Origin: Chryseobacterium sp. FH2
GTDB lineage: Bacteria > Bacteroidota > Bacteroidia > Flavobacteriales > Weeksellaceae
Length of the DNA: 64,000 nucleotides
Assembly: GCF_001045455.1 (NCBI RefSeq)
Contig: NZ_LFNE01000002.1
Location: forward strand, 248,001 to 312,000
Direction: 5' to 3'
Shown here: in pieces, positions 17,857 through 27,030 of the stretch
Numbering within the stretch: position 1 is the stretch's first letter
How the letters are laid out: each line of letters begins with the position of its first letter
Position numbers and translations under genes: made by a program
Notes under the pieces: generated by a model
Told to the model about the DNA's origin: nothing
Database searches by the model: none
The model's input: only the letters and a program-made list of their open reading frames with translations

Positions 17857-19846
17857 GTGTGTATAATTCTATATTGATTGAAGTTCCGTCGCTGTCAGAA
17901 TTAATTTCCATTTTTCCGTTCAGGTAATCAACACGGTTTCTGAGATTGCGAAGCCCCATACTTTTTGTTGTTTTTTCAATATTTTTATCAAAGCCTTTGC
18001 CGTCATCTTCAATTGTAATCATAAAATTTTCATCAGACTGAGAACATTGAAGTAAAATATTTGCTGCCTGAGCATGTTTTACAGCGTTGGCGAGTAGCTC
18101 CTGAAGAATCCTGTAAATATTTATCTGAACAGATAAAGACAGGTTTTTATTAATGTTAATGGGTTGAAAATCTATTTCTAAATCATTTCTAGTATAAAAT
18201 TCGCAAAGGTCATTAATAGCAGTTTCTAAACCAAAATTTAATAAAGATTCGGGCATTAAATTTCTTGCAACATGTCTCAGCTCATTCACAGAATCATCGA
18301 GCTGGTTTAAAATTTTCTTGAAATCTTCCTGATTATTTTCTTGAAGATAGTTGACAGACCAAACAGAAAGATTTATTTTTATTCCGGTCAACATACCGCC
18401 AAGTCCGTCGTGGAGGTCTTTTGCAATACGTTCTCTTTCTTTCTCTTCACTTTCAAGAATAGCTTTTGTTATTTTTAATTGTTCTTTCTGCTGAATTTCT
18501 TTTAATTTTTGCTCAATATTGATTTTTCTTTGTTTTTCAAGTTTTTTATTATAAAGGTAAATGGAAATAATTAACATAATTAAAAACACAGATGCGAGTC
18601 CTAAAATCCATAAATATTGATTCTTTTTATTGATTTCAAGTTCTTTTTGAGCTTTTTCAGCATCTAAATGGGCGATTTTTCGTTCTTTTTCAGCCGTGTT
18701 GAATTTTGTTTCAAGTTTATTAATTTCAAGCTTTATATTTTCGGAATTTAAGCTGTCGTTGAGGCTGGAATAATTTTTTTCCCACTTTAATGCTTCTTGA
18801 GGATTTCCCATTTCTTCTGCTAAGCCGGACAATTGTTTGTAAACTGCCTTTTTATTATTAGCATCAATTATTAATGTTTTTTCGGTAAGAATATTTTCAA
18901 GAACATTTTTTGCTTCAACGAATTTTTTCTGTTTTTTTAAAATGTCATATTTGTTGAATAAAAACATTTGAGCCAAAAGATTCTGATTAAATTTCTTAGC
19001 ATAAATTAATCCTTTGTTGATAGCAATTAAAGCTTCATCATTTCTTTGTTTCGTAATGAAATGCAATGTTTTACCATAATAGAACGAAGAATTTAAGGAA
19101 GAGCTAGGAAATGGCTGGATTAATTTTTCGGCCTTCTGTATAAATTTTCCTGCCTCATCACCTTTTGCCTGATAACAAAAATTACTTGCCATATTGAGAT
19201 AGGCAAAAAATAATTCCGAAGTACTGGGAGCAACTTTTTCAAGAATTGTAAGCGCTTTATTATTGTAATTTTCGGCTTTCTGAAATTCTGCGTTGTAAGT
19301 AAGTATGATGGCTAGCTGAGAGTAAAGAAAGCCTAAATTCTTACTTTCCTTATATTTTTCAACCAAGGGAATGCTTTTTTCAAGCATAATTTTAACCAAA
19401 AAAGGATATCCTTCTTTATTTTTTTGACTCACTCCGTAATTATACCATGATAAAGCCTGGAAATAGTCAGCTTCTTCAGTTTTTAATTTTGATAATTCCT
19501 TTATAGCTTTTTGATAAGCCGTTGCAGCTTTATCTTTATTTCTCTCAAGGTAATATTGTCCTTCATAATAAAAATATTTTGCAGAAAGTAAGGAAGAATT
19601 TTTTATTGAGGTCTTTCCTGCCAGCAGATATCTTTTACTTGCGACAGAATCAATATTTCGATAGTGATTGGAAAGAAGAAAATAAGCAGTGGCTTTAGAA
19701 TTAGTGTCACTTTTAGTTTCGATGATAGTCTGTAAACTATCAATATATTTTTTTTCGTTGAGGGGAACTATCTGTTGTGATTGTAAATGGGAAGAAAATA
19801 AAATAAAGAATACCAATATTAATCGCCTCACTGTTATCAATTTCAT
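17843..19846 (-). CDS. TPR-containing sensor histidine kinase (HisKA_3 type)
   Basis: A 667-residue kinase beginning M-K-L-I-T-V-R-R with a signal peptide. About 350 periplasmic residues form tetratricopeptide-like helical repeats, then a membrane helix lies near residues 405-425. A coiled coil leads to the HisKA_3 motif E-R-E-R-I-A-K-D-L-H-D-G-L-G, with the phosphorylated His, and an HATPase_c domain with E-L-L-A-N-A-V-K-H and D-D-G-K-G-F-D. An in-frame start exists further upstream at 19981, but ATG 19846 gives a proper signal peptide and avoids crossing the operator and lipoprotein B promoter region. The partner regulator gene follows with a 14-base overlap. The signal is unknown. Confidence 0.85.
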   Translation of the reverse strand: MKLITVRRLILVFFILFSSHLQSQQIVPLNEKKYIDSLQTIIETKSDTNSKATAYFLLSNHYRNIDSVASKRYLLAGKTSIKNSSLLSAKYFYYEGQYYLERNKDKAATAYQKAIKELSKLKTEEADYFQALSWYNYGVSQKNKEGYPFLVKIMLEKSIPLVEKYKESKNLGFLYSQLAIILTYNAEFQKAENYNNKALTILEKVAPSTSELFFAYLNMASNFCYQAKGDEAGKFIQKAEKLIQPFPSSSLNSSFYYGKTLHFITKQRNDEALIAINKGLIYAKKFNQNLLAQMFLFNKYDILKKQKKFVEAKNVLENILTEKTLIIDANNKKAVYKQLSGLAEEMGNPQEALKWEKNYSSLNDSLNSENIKLEINKLETKFNTAEKERKIAHLDAEKAQKELEINKKNQYLWILGLASVFLIMLIISIYLYNKKLEKQRKINIEQKLKEIQQKEQLKITKAILESEEKERERIAKDLHDGLGGMLTGIKINLSVWSVNYLQENNQEDFKKILNQLDDSVNELRHVARNLMPESLLNFGLETAINDLCEFYTRNDLEIDFQPININKNLSLSVQINIYRILQELLANAVKHAQAANILLQCSQSDENFMITIEDDGKGFDKNIEKTTKSMGLRNLRNRVDYLNGKMEINSDSDGTSINIELYTHAIS

Positions 19847-19896
19847 TTGTTTAACATAATAATTTACAATATAGTAAAATTTTCTTTTATAAAATA

Positions 19897-19913
19897 TACC
19901 TAAAATCAGGTAG
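19897..19913. promoter_or_regulatory. Palindromic candidate operator
   Basis: TACCTAAAATCAGGTA is an inverted repeat (TACCT-AAAATC-AGGTA). It sits 24 bases upstream of the -33 element of lipoprotein B and 51 bases upstream of the kinase ATG, a good position for a NarL-type activator acting on either gene. Confidence 0.5.
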
Positions 19914-19936
19914 AAAAAATTACTGATTTTTGAGGA

Positions 19937-19967
19937 TTGTAGGCCATGTGAAGTGCCCCTAACTTTG
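19937..19967 (+). promoter_or_regulatory. Promoter of lipoprotein B
   Basis: TTG (19937-19939), a 20-base spacer and TAACTTTG (19960-19967) match the Bacteroidetes -33/-7 consensus. The start codon candidates lie 41 and 65 bases downstream. Confidence 0.75.
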
Positions 19968-20031
19968 CAAAACCAAATCACTAATTATAGATTTAAGTAG
20001 TAGTAAAATGTTTAAACCAAAAGAAAAATTT

Positions 20032-20451
20032 ATGAAAAAAATGACACTAAACAAATTGTTGAGAGGAACATTTGTAGTATTATTGACGGCAATGCTGATT
20101 GGGTTTGTATCATCTTGCAGTAATGACGATGACGACGACAATACACCAGGAGCCGGAAAAGCTCACAAAGTTGTCTTCAAAGCAGAAGCGTCTGCAGGAA
20201 GTAATATCAGCGTAGCTGTTTACGGAATCGATGGAGATGCTACATCTGCATCAAGTCTTAGCGGAACAACGTGGACGAGCCCTGAAGTTACCTCTGAATC
20301 AGGAGCTTATAGCGCAAATGTAGCGGTAAGTGCAACAGGAGCAAATGCTTCATCAACTTTAAAAGTTCAAATCTGGGTAGACGGAGAACTGAAAAAAGAA
20401 GGAACTTCTAGCGGTCAGGTCCTGTCAGCCTCTGCCAATTACGCATTCTAA
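20032..20451 (+). CDS. Small surface-type lipoprotein B (MmpS-like fold)
   Basis: A 139-residue lipoprotein. The signal sequence ends in V-S-S-C with Cys at residue 29, followed by S-N and five Asp, an export-type acidic run. The mature domain is Ser/Ala/Val-rich and beta-rich, with V-Q-I-W-V-D-G-E-L near the end, as in MmpS-like folds. It is paralogous to lipoprotein A at 16710. ATG 20032 gives a signal of the same length as lipoprotein A; an ATG at 20008 would add eight residues and is also possible. It is divergent from the kinase gene, sharing the palindrome at 19897. Confidence 0.8.
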   Translation: MKKMTLNKLLRGTFVVLLTAMLIGFVSSCSNDDDDDNTPGAGKAHKVVFKAEASAGSNISVAVYGIDGDATSASSLSGTTWTSPEVTSESGAYSANVAVSATGANASSTLKVQIWVDGELKKEGTSSGQVLSASANYAF

Positions 20452-20476
20452 AATTAATAACTTTCGAAATAATTGA

Positions 20477-20510
20477 AACGGTTGGCGAGATAAAATCTCG
20501 CCGACCGTTT
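20477..20510. terminator. Bidirectional terminator
   Basis: The stem AACGGTTGGCGAGAT / ATCTCGCCGACCGTT (one G-T pair) with the loop AAA lies between lipoprotein B and convergent tyrS. Confidence 0.85.
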
Positions 20511-20529
20511 GTTTTATATTGTATTAAAA

Positions 20530-21825
20530 TTAAATCACTTTTACAAGGAAATAACTCTTCTTGCCTTTTTGTAACAGAAGAAATTTCCCGCCAATAAGAT
20601 CATTTTCATTAGCTGTGTAAACATCGTTTACCTTTTGTTTATTTACAGAGATGGCATTTCCTTTCAGTTCTCTTGTTGCTTCACTTTTAGATTTTAAAAA
20701 ACCTGTTTTCTCAGAAAGTACATCAACAATATTGATTCCCAAAACATCGGTTTTTGCCACTTCTTTTTGAGGAACTCCGTCAAAAACCTCAAGGAAAGTT
20801 TCCTCATCAAGATCTGCCAAGTCTTCCGCAGTTGAACGTCCGAAAAGAATTTCGGAAGCTTTTAAAGCCTTTTCGTATTCTTCTTTTCCATGAACCCAAA
20901 TCGTAACTTCTTCAGCTAATCTCTTTTGAAGTTTTCTCTCGTGTTCAGCTGTTTTATGTTCTTCAATTAAAGCTTCAATTTCTTCTTTTCCTAAGAATGT
21001 ATAAAACTTAATGAATCTCTCGGCATCTTCATCTGTTGCATTTAGCCAGAATTGGTAGAATTTATAAGGTGAAGTTTTCTTTTTATCAAGCCAGTAATTT
21101 TCCCCGCTTTCAGACTTTCCGAATTTTGATCCGTCTGCTTTTGTAATCAAAGGAACCGTTAATGCAAATGCTTCTCCATGAGCTTTTCTACGGATAAGTT
21201 CTGTTCCTGTAGTGATATTTCCCCATTGATCAGAGCCACCCATTTGAAGTTTTACATTATTGTTTTGGTACAAATGTAAAAAATCATATCCTTGGATTAA
21301 CTGGTAAGTGAATTCCGTAAAACTCATTCCGTCTGCTCCGGATTCTCCCGAAAATCTTTTTTTCACAGAATCTTTTGCCATCATATAATTTACGGTGATG
21401 TTTTTCCCAACGTTTTTGGCAAAATCAAGGAATGAAATATTTTTCATCCAGTCGTAATTGTTTACCAGTTCTGCTTTATTAGTCTCGTTTCCTTCAAAAT
21501 TCAAAAATCTTGAAAGTTGGTTTTTCAAACAATCAACATAATGTAAAAGGGTTGCTTCATCTAACAGATTTCTCTCTGCAGATTTTCCGGAAGGATCACC
21601 GATCATTCCCGTGGCTCCTCCTACTAAAGCGATTGGTTTGTGGCCATGTTGCTGAAAGTGAGCCAAAATTTTTATCTGAATAAGACTTCCGATATGTAAA
21701 GAATCTGCGGTTGGATCGAACCCGATATAGGCAGTTGTCATTTCCTTATTCAGCTGTTCGTCCGTTCCGGGCATCATGTCGGCAAAAAGCCCGCGCCATT
21801 TCAGTTCTTCAATAAAAGAGTTCAT
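20530..21825 (-). CDS. tyrS: Tyrosyl-tRNA synthetase
   Basis: A 431-residue class I aminoacyl-tRNA synthetase that charges tRNA-Tyr. The HIGH-type motif appears as H-I-G-S near residue 44 and the KMSKS-type motif as K-F-G-K-S near 234. Between them is the tyrosine-binding Q-G-Y-D-F-L and [10 protein letters not shown]. The last 70 residues form an S4-like RNA-binding domain. Length is normal for the bacterial TyrS family. A -7 box lies 27-34 bases before the ATG on the minus strand. Housekeeping gene without obvious oddities. Confidence 0.98.
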   Translation of the reverse strand: MNSFIEELKWRGLFADMMPGTDEQLNKEMTTAYIGFDPTADSLHIGSLIQIKILAHFQQHGHKPIALVGGATGMIGDPSGKSAERNLLDEATLLHYVDCLKNQLSRFLNFEGNETNKAELVNNYDWMKNISFLDFAKNVGKNITVNYMMAKDSVKKRFSGESGADGMSFTEFTYQLIQGYDFLHLYQNNNVKLQMGGSDQWGNITTGTELIRRKAHGEAFALTVPLITKADGSKFGKSESGENYWLDKKKTSPYKFYQFWLNATDEDAERFIKFYTFLGKEEIEALIEEHKTAEHERKLQKRLAEEVTIWVHGKEEYEKALKASEILFGRSTAEDLADLDEETFLEVFDGVPQKEVAKTDVLGINIVDVLSEKTGFLKSKSEATRELKGNAISVNKQKVNDVYTANENDLIGGKFLLLQKGKKSYFLVKVI

Positions 21826-21851
21826 TATTTTCTGCTTTAAAATTTAAGGTG

Positions 21852-21859
21852 CAAAGATA
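21852..21859 (-). promoter_or_regulatory. -7 box of tyrS
   Basis: On the minus strand TATCTTTG matches TAnnTTTG and lies 26 bases before the tyrS ATG. I did not find a good -33 element. Confidence 0.55.
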
Positions 21860-21938
21860 AGAAATTCGAACTTAAATAGATGTCAAAAAGCAAAGAAGGC
21901 TGAAAGAAAGAAATAGATTAATTAGCTATCTCCGATTA

Positions 21939-21969
21939 TTGCAAATTCACATAAAATCAATTATATTTG
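21939..21969 (+). promoter_or_regulatory. Promoter of the ECF sigma gene, nearly leaderless
   Basis: TTG (21939-21941), a 20-base spacer and TATATTTG (21962-21969) match the Bacteroidetes consensus. The ATG at 21976 is only 7 bases beyond the box, so the transcript should have almost no leader. Confidence 0.75.
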
Positions 21970-21975
21970 TTAGCC

Positions 21976-22536
21976 ATGAACGACGAACAATTATTCCTGC
22001 TCATCGGAAAAGCAAAGGAAAAAGACCAGAAAGCTCAGACCAAGCTCATCAATATCTTTTGGATTGATGTTTTTTCTTTTGTGATGAAAAAAGTGAGGGA
22101 TGAAAATGATGCAGATGAAATTACGGTGAATGTTTTTTCAAAAATTTTGTCGAAATTGGATATGTACGATCCTCATTTTCAGTTTAAAACATGGATTTTG
22201 ACGATTGCTCAAAATACAATCATTGATTTTTGGAGAAAAAGGGCCCGTGAAAATCAGGATCCCACAGAGAATTTGGACGAAGTTAAAAACCAATATGCAA
22301 AATCACCTGAAGAGTTGATGATTTCTGACGAAGAACAAAAGAAAATCATTAAAACTATCGAATCTTTAGACGCAAATTATCAGGATATTATCAAACTAAG
22401 ATTTTTTGAGGAAAAAAGCATCAAAGAAATAGCCGAAGAGCTGGGAATTTCCGTTGCTAACACCAAAGTAAGAGTAATGCGAGCTAAAAAAGTTTTAGCG
22501 GAATTATTGAAAAATAATGAGTTTGAGGATAATTAA
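21976..22536 (+). CDS. ECF-type RNA polymerase sigma factor
   Basis: A 186-residue sigma-70 family factor with only regions 2 and 4. Region 2 (about residues 20-85) carries D-A-D-E-I-T-V-N-V-F and K-T-W-I-L-T-I-A-Q-N. Region 4 (about residues 125-180) has L-R-F-F-E-E-K-S-I-K-E-I-A-E-E-L-G and a recognition helix with N-T-K-V-R-V-M-R-A. No anti-sigma gene is adjacent, so control may be transcriptional. I chose ATG 21976, not the in-frame TTG at 21967, because that TTG lies inside the -7 box. The last 4 bases overlap the convergent gene. Confidence 0.9.
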   Translation: MNDEQLFLLIGKAKEKDQKAQTKLINIFWIDVFSFVMKKVRDENDADEITVNVFSKILSKLDMYDPHFQFKTWILTIAQNTIIDFWRKRARENQDPTENLDEVKNQYAKSPEELMISDEEQKKIIKTIESLDANYQDIIKLRFFEEKSIKEIAEELGISVANTKVRVMRAKKVLAELLKNNEFEDN

Positions 22537-23165
22537 AAATAAACATCTTCCTTCGTTTTGGGAAGTGTAATTTTTCTTTGTTTTTCTTGATTTCTGTTTT
22601 GGAGATTTATTTTCAATCCTTTTTTAATGAAAATTTCCTTTTTAGATTTACCATACTCCGGAGCATTTTCAACTTCTTTTTCAAAATTAAGCTGGCCTGT
22701 TGAAAGATTAAACTCTACATTTGTAAAATATTCTTCCGGTTTTCCATAAGTAGAATCATAGCCAATCAGCTCAAAATGACCATTTTGAAATCTGTATTTA
22801 TCGGTATATCCCCATTTCCAACTACTTCCTCCGGCTTGGGTAATGAGTAAAATCCCTTTTTGTATTTCAGTGGTTTGATAAGGATCACCCATCATTCCAC
22901 CGCCTTTACTTTCAAGGATGGCATTTCGGGATTTTTCTAGGATTATCCACTTTCCGTTAATTTTTTTCAGAATCTGAATTTCGCGTATATTTCCCATATC
23001 AGTTGTATCTTTTGTATTGTAAACAATCACTTTTTCAGGAATTTTATCACCATCTAAATCACCATCAACGGTTTCAATGATTTCTGAATCTTTAGGCTGA
23101 AATTCTTTTTGGGCAAAACAAAGTGTGCTGAAAATGATGGATAGAAAGCAAAATGTCGTCTTCAT
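22533..23165 (-). CDS. Hypothetical exported protein
   Basis: A 210-residue protein with a type I signal peptide (cleavage probably after C-F-A-Q, residue 19). An Asp-rich loop D-G-D-L-D-G-D-K resembles a calcium-binding D-x-D-x-D-G repeat, and the following strands include a W-K-W-G-Y cluster. The C-terminal 40 residues are Lys-rich. I do not recognise the family. It is convergent with the sigma-factor gene and overlaps it by 4 bases. Confidence 0.7.
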   Translation of the reverse strand: MKTTFCFLSIIFSTLCFAQKEFQPKDSEIIETVDGDLDGDKIPEKVIVYNTKDTTDMGNIREIQILKKINGKWIILEKSRNAILESKGGGMMGDPYQTTEIQKGILLITQAGGSSWKWGYTDKYRFQNGHFELIGYDSTYGKPEEYFTNVEFNLSTGQLNFEKEVENAPEYGKSKKEIFIKKGLKINLQNRNQEKQRKITLPKTKEDVYF

Positions 23166-23223
23166 AGAAAATATTAAGCTTTAAAATTACGAAATTATAT
23201 GTTTCATCAATGCCTGTCTTTGA

Positions 23224-23252
23224 TTGTTTCGATAAAAAAATCCTTAACTTTG
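23224..23252 (+). promoter_or_regulatory. Promoter of lipA
   Basis: TTG (23224-23226), an 18-base spacer and TAACTTTG (23245-23252). The ATG is 21 bases beyond the box. Confidence 0.7.
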
Positions 23253-23272
23253 AACCTCAATTTGAGAAATAA

Positions 23273-24139
23273 ATGGAAAATTTAGTTCAAGATACTACCG
23301 TTCAAAAACCAAAATGGATTCGTGTAAAACTGCCTACCGGAAAGAATTACAGAGAATTGAGAACTTTGGTTGATAAATATAAATTAAATACGATTTGCCA
23401 GAGTGGAAGCTGCCCGAATATGGGTGAATGCTGGGGAGAAGGAACAGCAACTTTCATGATTTTAGGAAATATCTGTACGAGAAGCTGCGGATTTTGTGGA
23501 GTAAAAACCGGAAAACCGCTCGACGTGAACTGGGATGAGCCTGAAAAAGTAGCCCGATCAATCAAATTAATGAAAATCAAGCATGCGGTGTTGACTTCTG
23601 TTGACCGTGATGATTTGAAAGATATGGGTTCAATTCTTTGGGGTGAAACTGTAAATGCTGTAAGAAGAATTTCTCCGGGAACTACAATGGAAACTTTAAT
23701 TCCTGATTTTCAAGGTTTAACAAAACATCTTGACAGATTGGTTGATGTAGCTCCGGAAGTAATTTCTCATAACATGGAAACGGTAAAACGCCTGACAAGG
23801 GAAGTGAGAATTCAGGCAAAATATGAAAGAAGCCTTGACGTTTTAAGATATCTGAAAGAAGCCGGACAAAGAAGAACGAAAACAGGAGTAATGCTGGGTT
23901 TAGGGGAAACTAAAGATGAGGTTTTCCAAACGATCGAAGACATCAGAAATGCAAATGTAGACGTAATTACTTTAGGACAATATTTACAGCCGACAAAAAA
24001 ACATCTTCCTGTGAAAAAATTTATTACACCGGAAGAGTTTGATGAATTTGGAGATTTTGCAAGAAGCTTAGGTTTCAGGCATGTTGAGAGTTCGCCTCTT
24101 GTGAGAAGTTCTTACCATGCAGAAAAACATATCCACTAA
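23273..24139 (+). CDS. lipA: Lipoyl synthase
   Basis: A 288-residue radical SAM enzyme that inserts two sulfurs into octanoyl groups on lipoyl-dependent proteins. Both iron-sulfur signatures are visible: C-x4-C-x5-C ([12 protein letters not shown]) near residue 43 for the auxiliary cluster and C-x3-C-x2-C (C-T-R-S-C-G-F-C) near 69 for the radical SAM cluster. The C-terminal R-S-S-Y-H-A contains the conserved Ser ligand region. Length is normal. It is monocistronic between its own promoter and terminator. Confidence 0.98.
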   Translation: MENLVQDTTVQKPKWIRVKLPTGKNYRELRTLVDKYKLNTICQSGSCPNMGECWGEGTATFMILGNICTRSCGFCGVKTGKPLDVNWDEPEKVARSIKLMKIKHAVLTSVDRDDLKDMGSILWGETVNAVRRISPGTTMETLIPDFQGLTKHLDRLVDVAPEVISHNMETVKRLTREVRIQAKYERSLDVLRYLKEAGQRRTKTGVMLGLGETKDEVFQTIEDIRNANVDVITLGQYLQPTKKHLPVKKFITPEEFDEFGDFARSLGFRHVESSPLVRSSYHAEKHIH

Positions 24140-24146
24140 AAATATA

Positions 24147-24175
24147 AATCGCTTCAATTTTGGAGCGATTTTTTT
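24147..24175 (+). terminator. Terminator of lipA
   Basis: The stem AATCGCT / AGCGATT with a 10-base loop is followed by a T run, directly after the lipA stop. Confidence 0.85.
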
Positions 24176-24177
24176 AG

Positions 24178-24211
24178 GTCATTGCGGGAAGCGAAGCGAC
24201 GAAGCAGTCTA
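24178..24211. repeat. Dispersed REP-like repeat, copy 1
   Basis: The segment begins GTCATTGCGGGAAGCGAAGC and ends with CGAAGCAGTCT. A diverged copy lies at 44037-44070. It sits between lipA's terminator and the AraC-type gene, in non-coding sequence. Confidence 0.65.
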
Positions 24212-24254
24212 TTTGAAATGTATAGAATAATTCATTTGATTTTTGCAGTTTTCT

Positions 24255-25112
24255 TTACCTGATTTCTATTTTTCTCAAATGTTTCTTCTTAAATTCAGAA
24301 GGTGTTTGCCCCACGTGTTGTTTAAACAATTTATTAAAATAGGAGAGACTTTCAAAACCCACCTGAAAACAAACTTCCGTCACAGAATAATCTTTCAGCA
24401 AAAAGATTTGTGCCTGATTAATCCTGTAATTATTCACAAAATCTGTGAAGGTCATATTGGTTTGTTTTTTAAAATAACGACAAAAAGCGGGGGTACTTAA
24501 ACTCACCGTTTTTGCAATTTCATTGACATTTGTTTTTTTATCATAATTTTCATGAATGTAATCATAAATCGTTCCCATTCTGATTTTATCATTCAAAAAC
24601 CATTTTATTCTGGTATCTTCATTGTTTAATTCTTTTACTTCAGCAGAGTTGGCAAGAATCTGTAAAATTTCAATCAAACCTATCAAAGATTCGAAAGAAT
24701 TTTTATCCTTGATAATGTTAAGCTTTTCAACAACAGTTTTTTTCGTTTCTCCAAAAAATGACAATCCAAGATAAGAACGATCTAAAAGTTTTTTAATTTG
24801 ATCAAATTCAGGAATGTTGAGAATCAAATCCTGTAGAAAATTCTCCCTCATTTGCAGAACGAGTTGTTTGCATTCAGTCTGAATCCCGTAATCAAAATTG
24901 AGATGAGGGACATTGGAGCCAATGAGCAATAAATCACTGTCTGTGAAACCCGAAATATCTTTTCCCACATGCCGTATCCCGTTTGAAGCTTCTACATAAA
25001 CTAGTTCTATTTCAGGATGGTAATGCCAAAAAAAACAATTTTTAAGGGATGGTGAAAAAAGCTTAAATGATTTTTCTTTTTCAAATTCAATGATTTCCTT
25101 CTGGATTTTCAT
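24255..25112 (-). CDS. AraC-family transcriptional regulator
   Basis: A 285-residue regulator. The N-terminal 150 residues form a cupin-like sensor domain (W-H-Y-H-P-E-I-E-L at about residue 29). The C-terminal 100 residues hold the two AraC helix-turn-helix units, with V-N-E-I-A-K-T-V-S-L-S and V-T-E-V-C-F-Q-V-G-F-E-S-L-S-Y-F-N-K-L-F-K. It is divergent from the MFS transporter gene at 25298, so it probably controls it. The ligand is unknown, but the pairing suggests it may be a transporter substrate. Confidence 0.9.
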   Translation of the reverse strand: MKIQKEIIEFEKEKSFKLFSPSLKNCFFWHYHPEIELVYVEASNGIRHVGKDISGFTDSDLLLIGSNVPHLNFDYGIQTECKQLVLQMRENFLQDLILNIPEFDQIKKLLDRSYLGLSFFGETKKTVVEKLNIIKDKNSFESLIGLIEILQILANSAEVKELNNEDTRIKWFLNDKIRMGTIYDYIHENYDKKTNVNEIAKTVSLSTPAFCRYFKKQTNMTFTDFVNNYRINQAQIFLLKDYSVTEVCFQVGFESLSYFNKLFKQHVGQTPSEFKKKHLRKIEIR

Positions 25113-25297
25113 TGTGGGGTTCTGATTTGATTATTTAATAATATAAAATTAAATAAAAATGTTAATACAGAGCAATTTTTTATCATTCAGACGGAAGCGA
25201 AAATGGTTATTTCTCCCGATTTTTGCACTTTCTAACAGGAATTAATTGTTCTGGTTGATTCTTCCTAAAAATGATTCATAAAAAAGGGTTATAAAAA

Positions 25298-26500
25298 ATG
25301 ACGATTGATAAAAGAATAATACCGTTGGCCATCGGTGGTTTGGGGATCGGAACTACGGAATTTACAGTGATGGGATTGCTTCCCGACATTGCAAAAACAT
25401 TACAGATTACAATTCCTGAAGCGGGACACTTGATTTCCGCTTATGCTTTGGGAGTGGTAATTGGAGCTCCAATTTTGATTGGATATTCTGTGAAGTTTCC
25501 CCCTAAAAAAGTTCTGATCGTATTGATGATGATCTTTACACTATTCAATGCATTATCCGCAGTGGCACCGGATTATACAAGTATGCTGATTATCAGATTT
25601 CTCTCCGGATTGCCTCACGGAGCATTTTTCGGGGTGGGTACTGTTGTAGCATCAAGAATGGCCGGGAAAGGGAAGGAGGCACTTTATATTTCTTTAATGT
25701 TTACCGGTCTTACGGTTGCGAATCTTGCGATGGTTCCTTTAGTAACGTATATCGGCCATGCCTTCCATTGGAGATGGTATTTTGCCATTGTTGGAGCAAT
25801 TGGCTTAGTTGCATTATTATTCTTAAAACTTTGGCTTCCAACGATGGAAACGAATCAAGATAGTCATTTTTTGGAAGAATTGAAATTCCTGAAAAAAAGG
25901 CAGTCATGGTTAGTATTGCTGATTACAGCAATTGGTTTTGGCGGACTTTTTACCTGGTTTAGTTATATTACGCCTTTGATGACTGTAATTGCCGGAATTA
26001 AAGAGAGCCAGATGGCTTACGTAATGATACTTGCAGGAGCAGGAATGGTTGTAGGGAATTTGGCAGGAGGTATTTTATCGGATAAATTAGGTCCCGAAAA
26101 AACCTGTTCTTTATTGCTTTTCTTAATGATGGCTTCTTTGGCAGGAGTATTTTTCCTTTCCGAATATCAAAATATTGCGTTAACATTAACCTTTATTTGT
26201 GGAGCTTTATCCATGTCCGTTGCAGCGCCGATTAATATAATGATGATGAAAGCAGCACCAAAAAGTGAAATGATGGCAGCAGCATTTATGCAGGCGGCTT
26301 TTAATATTGCCAATGCAATGGGCGCTTTTCTGGGAGGAATTCCTTTAGAACACGGTTATTCCTTCAAATATCCTTCTTTAGTGGGAGTCGGAATGACTTT
26401 AATAGGTCTGATTATCAGTTTACGATACAAATATTTATACAGCTCGCAAGCACAGGATGAAGATAAACTGGCAGTGGAATGTGTTTCCTGTGATAAATAA
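25298..26500 (+). CDS. MFS transporter, AraJ/sugar-efflux-like (DHA1 group)
   Basis: A 400-residue protein with 12 predicted membrane helices. The first helix is followed by the family motif G-T-T-E-F-T-V-M-G-L-L-P and the second by S-A-Y-A-L-G-V-V-I-G-A-P. The conserved G-x3-D-x2-G-[RK] loop after helix 8 appears as G-I-L-S-D-K-L-G. This fits the 12-helix drug:H+ antiporter group containing AraJ and related efflux permeases. Substrate unknown. It is divergent from an AraC-type regulator 185 bases away and ends at a perfect palindromic terminator. Confidence 0.88.
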   Translation: MTIDKRIIPLAIGGLGIGTTEFTVMGLLPDIAKTLQITIPEAGHLISAYALGVVIGAPILIGYSVKFPPKKVLIVLMMIFTLFNALSAVAPDYTSMLIIRFLSGLPHGAFFGVGTVVASRMAGKGKEALYISLMFTGLTVANLAMVPLVTYIGHAFHWRWYFAIVGAIGLVALLFLKLWLPTMETNQDSHFLEELKFLKKRQSWLVLLITAIGFGGLFTWFSYITPLMTVIAGIKESQMAYVMILAGAGMVVGNLAGGILSDKLGPEKTCSLLLFLMMASLAGVFFLSEYQNIALTLTFICGALSMSVAAPINIMMMKAAPKSEMMAAAFMQAAFNIANAMGAFLGGIPLEHGYSFKYPSLVGVGMTLIGLIISLRYKYLYSSQAQDEDKLAVECVSCDK

Positions 26501-26501
26501 A

Positions 26502-26530
26502 AAAGAGAAGCAAATTTGCTTCTCCTTTTG
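26502..26530. terminator. Bidirectional terminator
   Basis: A perfect 20-base palindrome GAGAAGCAAATTTGCTTCTC (26505-26524) is flanked by A and T runs, between the MFS gene and the convergent SpoIIAA-like gene. Confidence 0.85.
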
Positions 26531-26544
26531 TTTAAAAATACTCC

Positions 26545-26925
26545 TTACGCTTCTACTTCATTACCATTTTTACACCAATAAAGAGCATTGTATAAATTTT
26601 CTTTTGGAAAAGATTTAAATTCTCCAGGCATTAAAACACTGAATATATCAGTGAAGTTCTGCACACCTTCTTTGTCTGTGACAATGGCAGCTCTGTTCCA
26701 ATTTGTCAAATTTTTTAATCCTAAAAGTGCATCCTGAAGCCAGGCTCCCATTGTAAAATTCTCCAGATCAGTGTCCAAATACAATAAGTAATTCAGTTCA
26801 CCAAACTGTTCTACTTTTTCTTTTACATGTGGAACTACCAAGCTTTCAAAATCTTCTTTCGTCACATCTCCTGTTGCACTAAATGCCGCAACATTTTCCG
26901 GAGCTTCTGGAATAATCGTTATCAT
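26545..26925 (-). CDS. SpoIIAA-like / STAS-fold protein
   Basis: A 126-residue cytoplasmic protein with the alternating beta/alpha pattern of the SpoIIAA-like (DUF3478) family: N-terminal strand pair, then V-V-P-H-V-K-E-K, Y-L-L-Y-L-D-T-D-L and a C-terminal W-C-K-N-G-N-E-V-E-A. Family members are small proteins of uncertain function related to STAS domains. The pattern does not show the conserved anti-sigma-antagonist Ser motif, so signalling by phosphorylation is not supported. It stands alone with its own terminator. Confidence 0.75.
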   Translation of the reverse strand: MITIIPEAPENVAAFSATGDVTKEDFESLVVPHVKEKVEQFGELNYLLYLDTDLENFTMGAWLQDALLGLKNLTNWNRAAIVTDKEGVQNFTDIFSVLMPGEFKSFPKENLYNALYWCKNGNEVEA

Positions 26926-27030
26926 ATCTATTATTTTTAATGTGGTTTGATTTTAGGTCAAAGAACAATAATTAAACCACAAATCGTTAAAATACTCATA
27001 AATATTACTATTTTAGTGTAAAATATTAAT

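Noticed and set aside
24178..24211. Repeat considered as a CRISPR unit
   Set aside because: Only two distant diverged copies, with no spacer array or cas genes.
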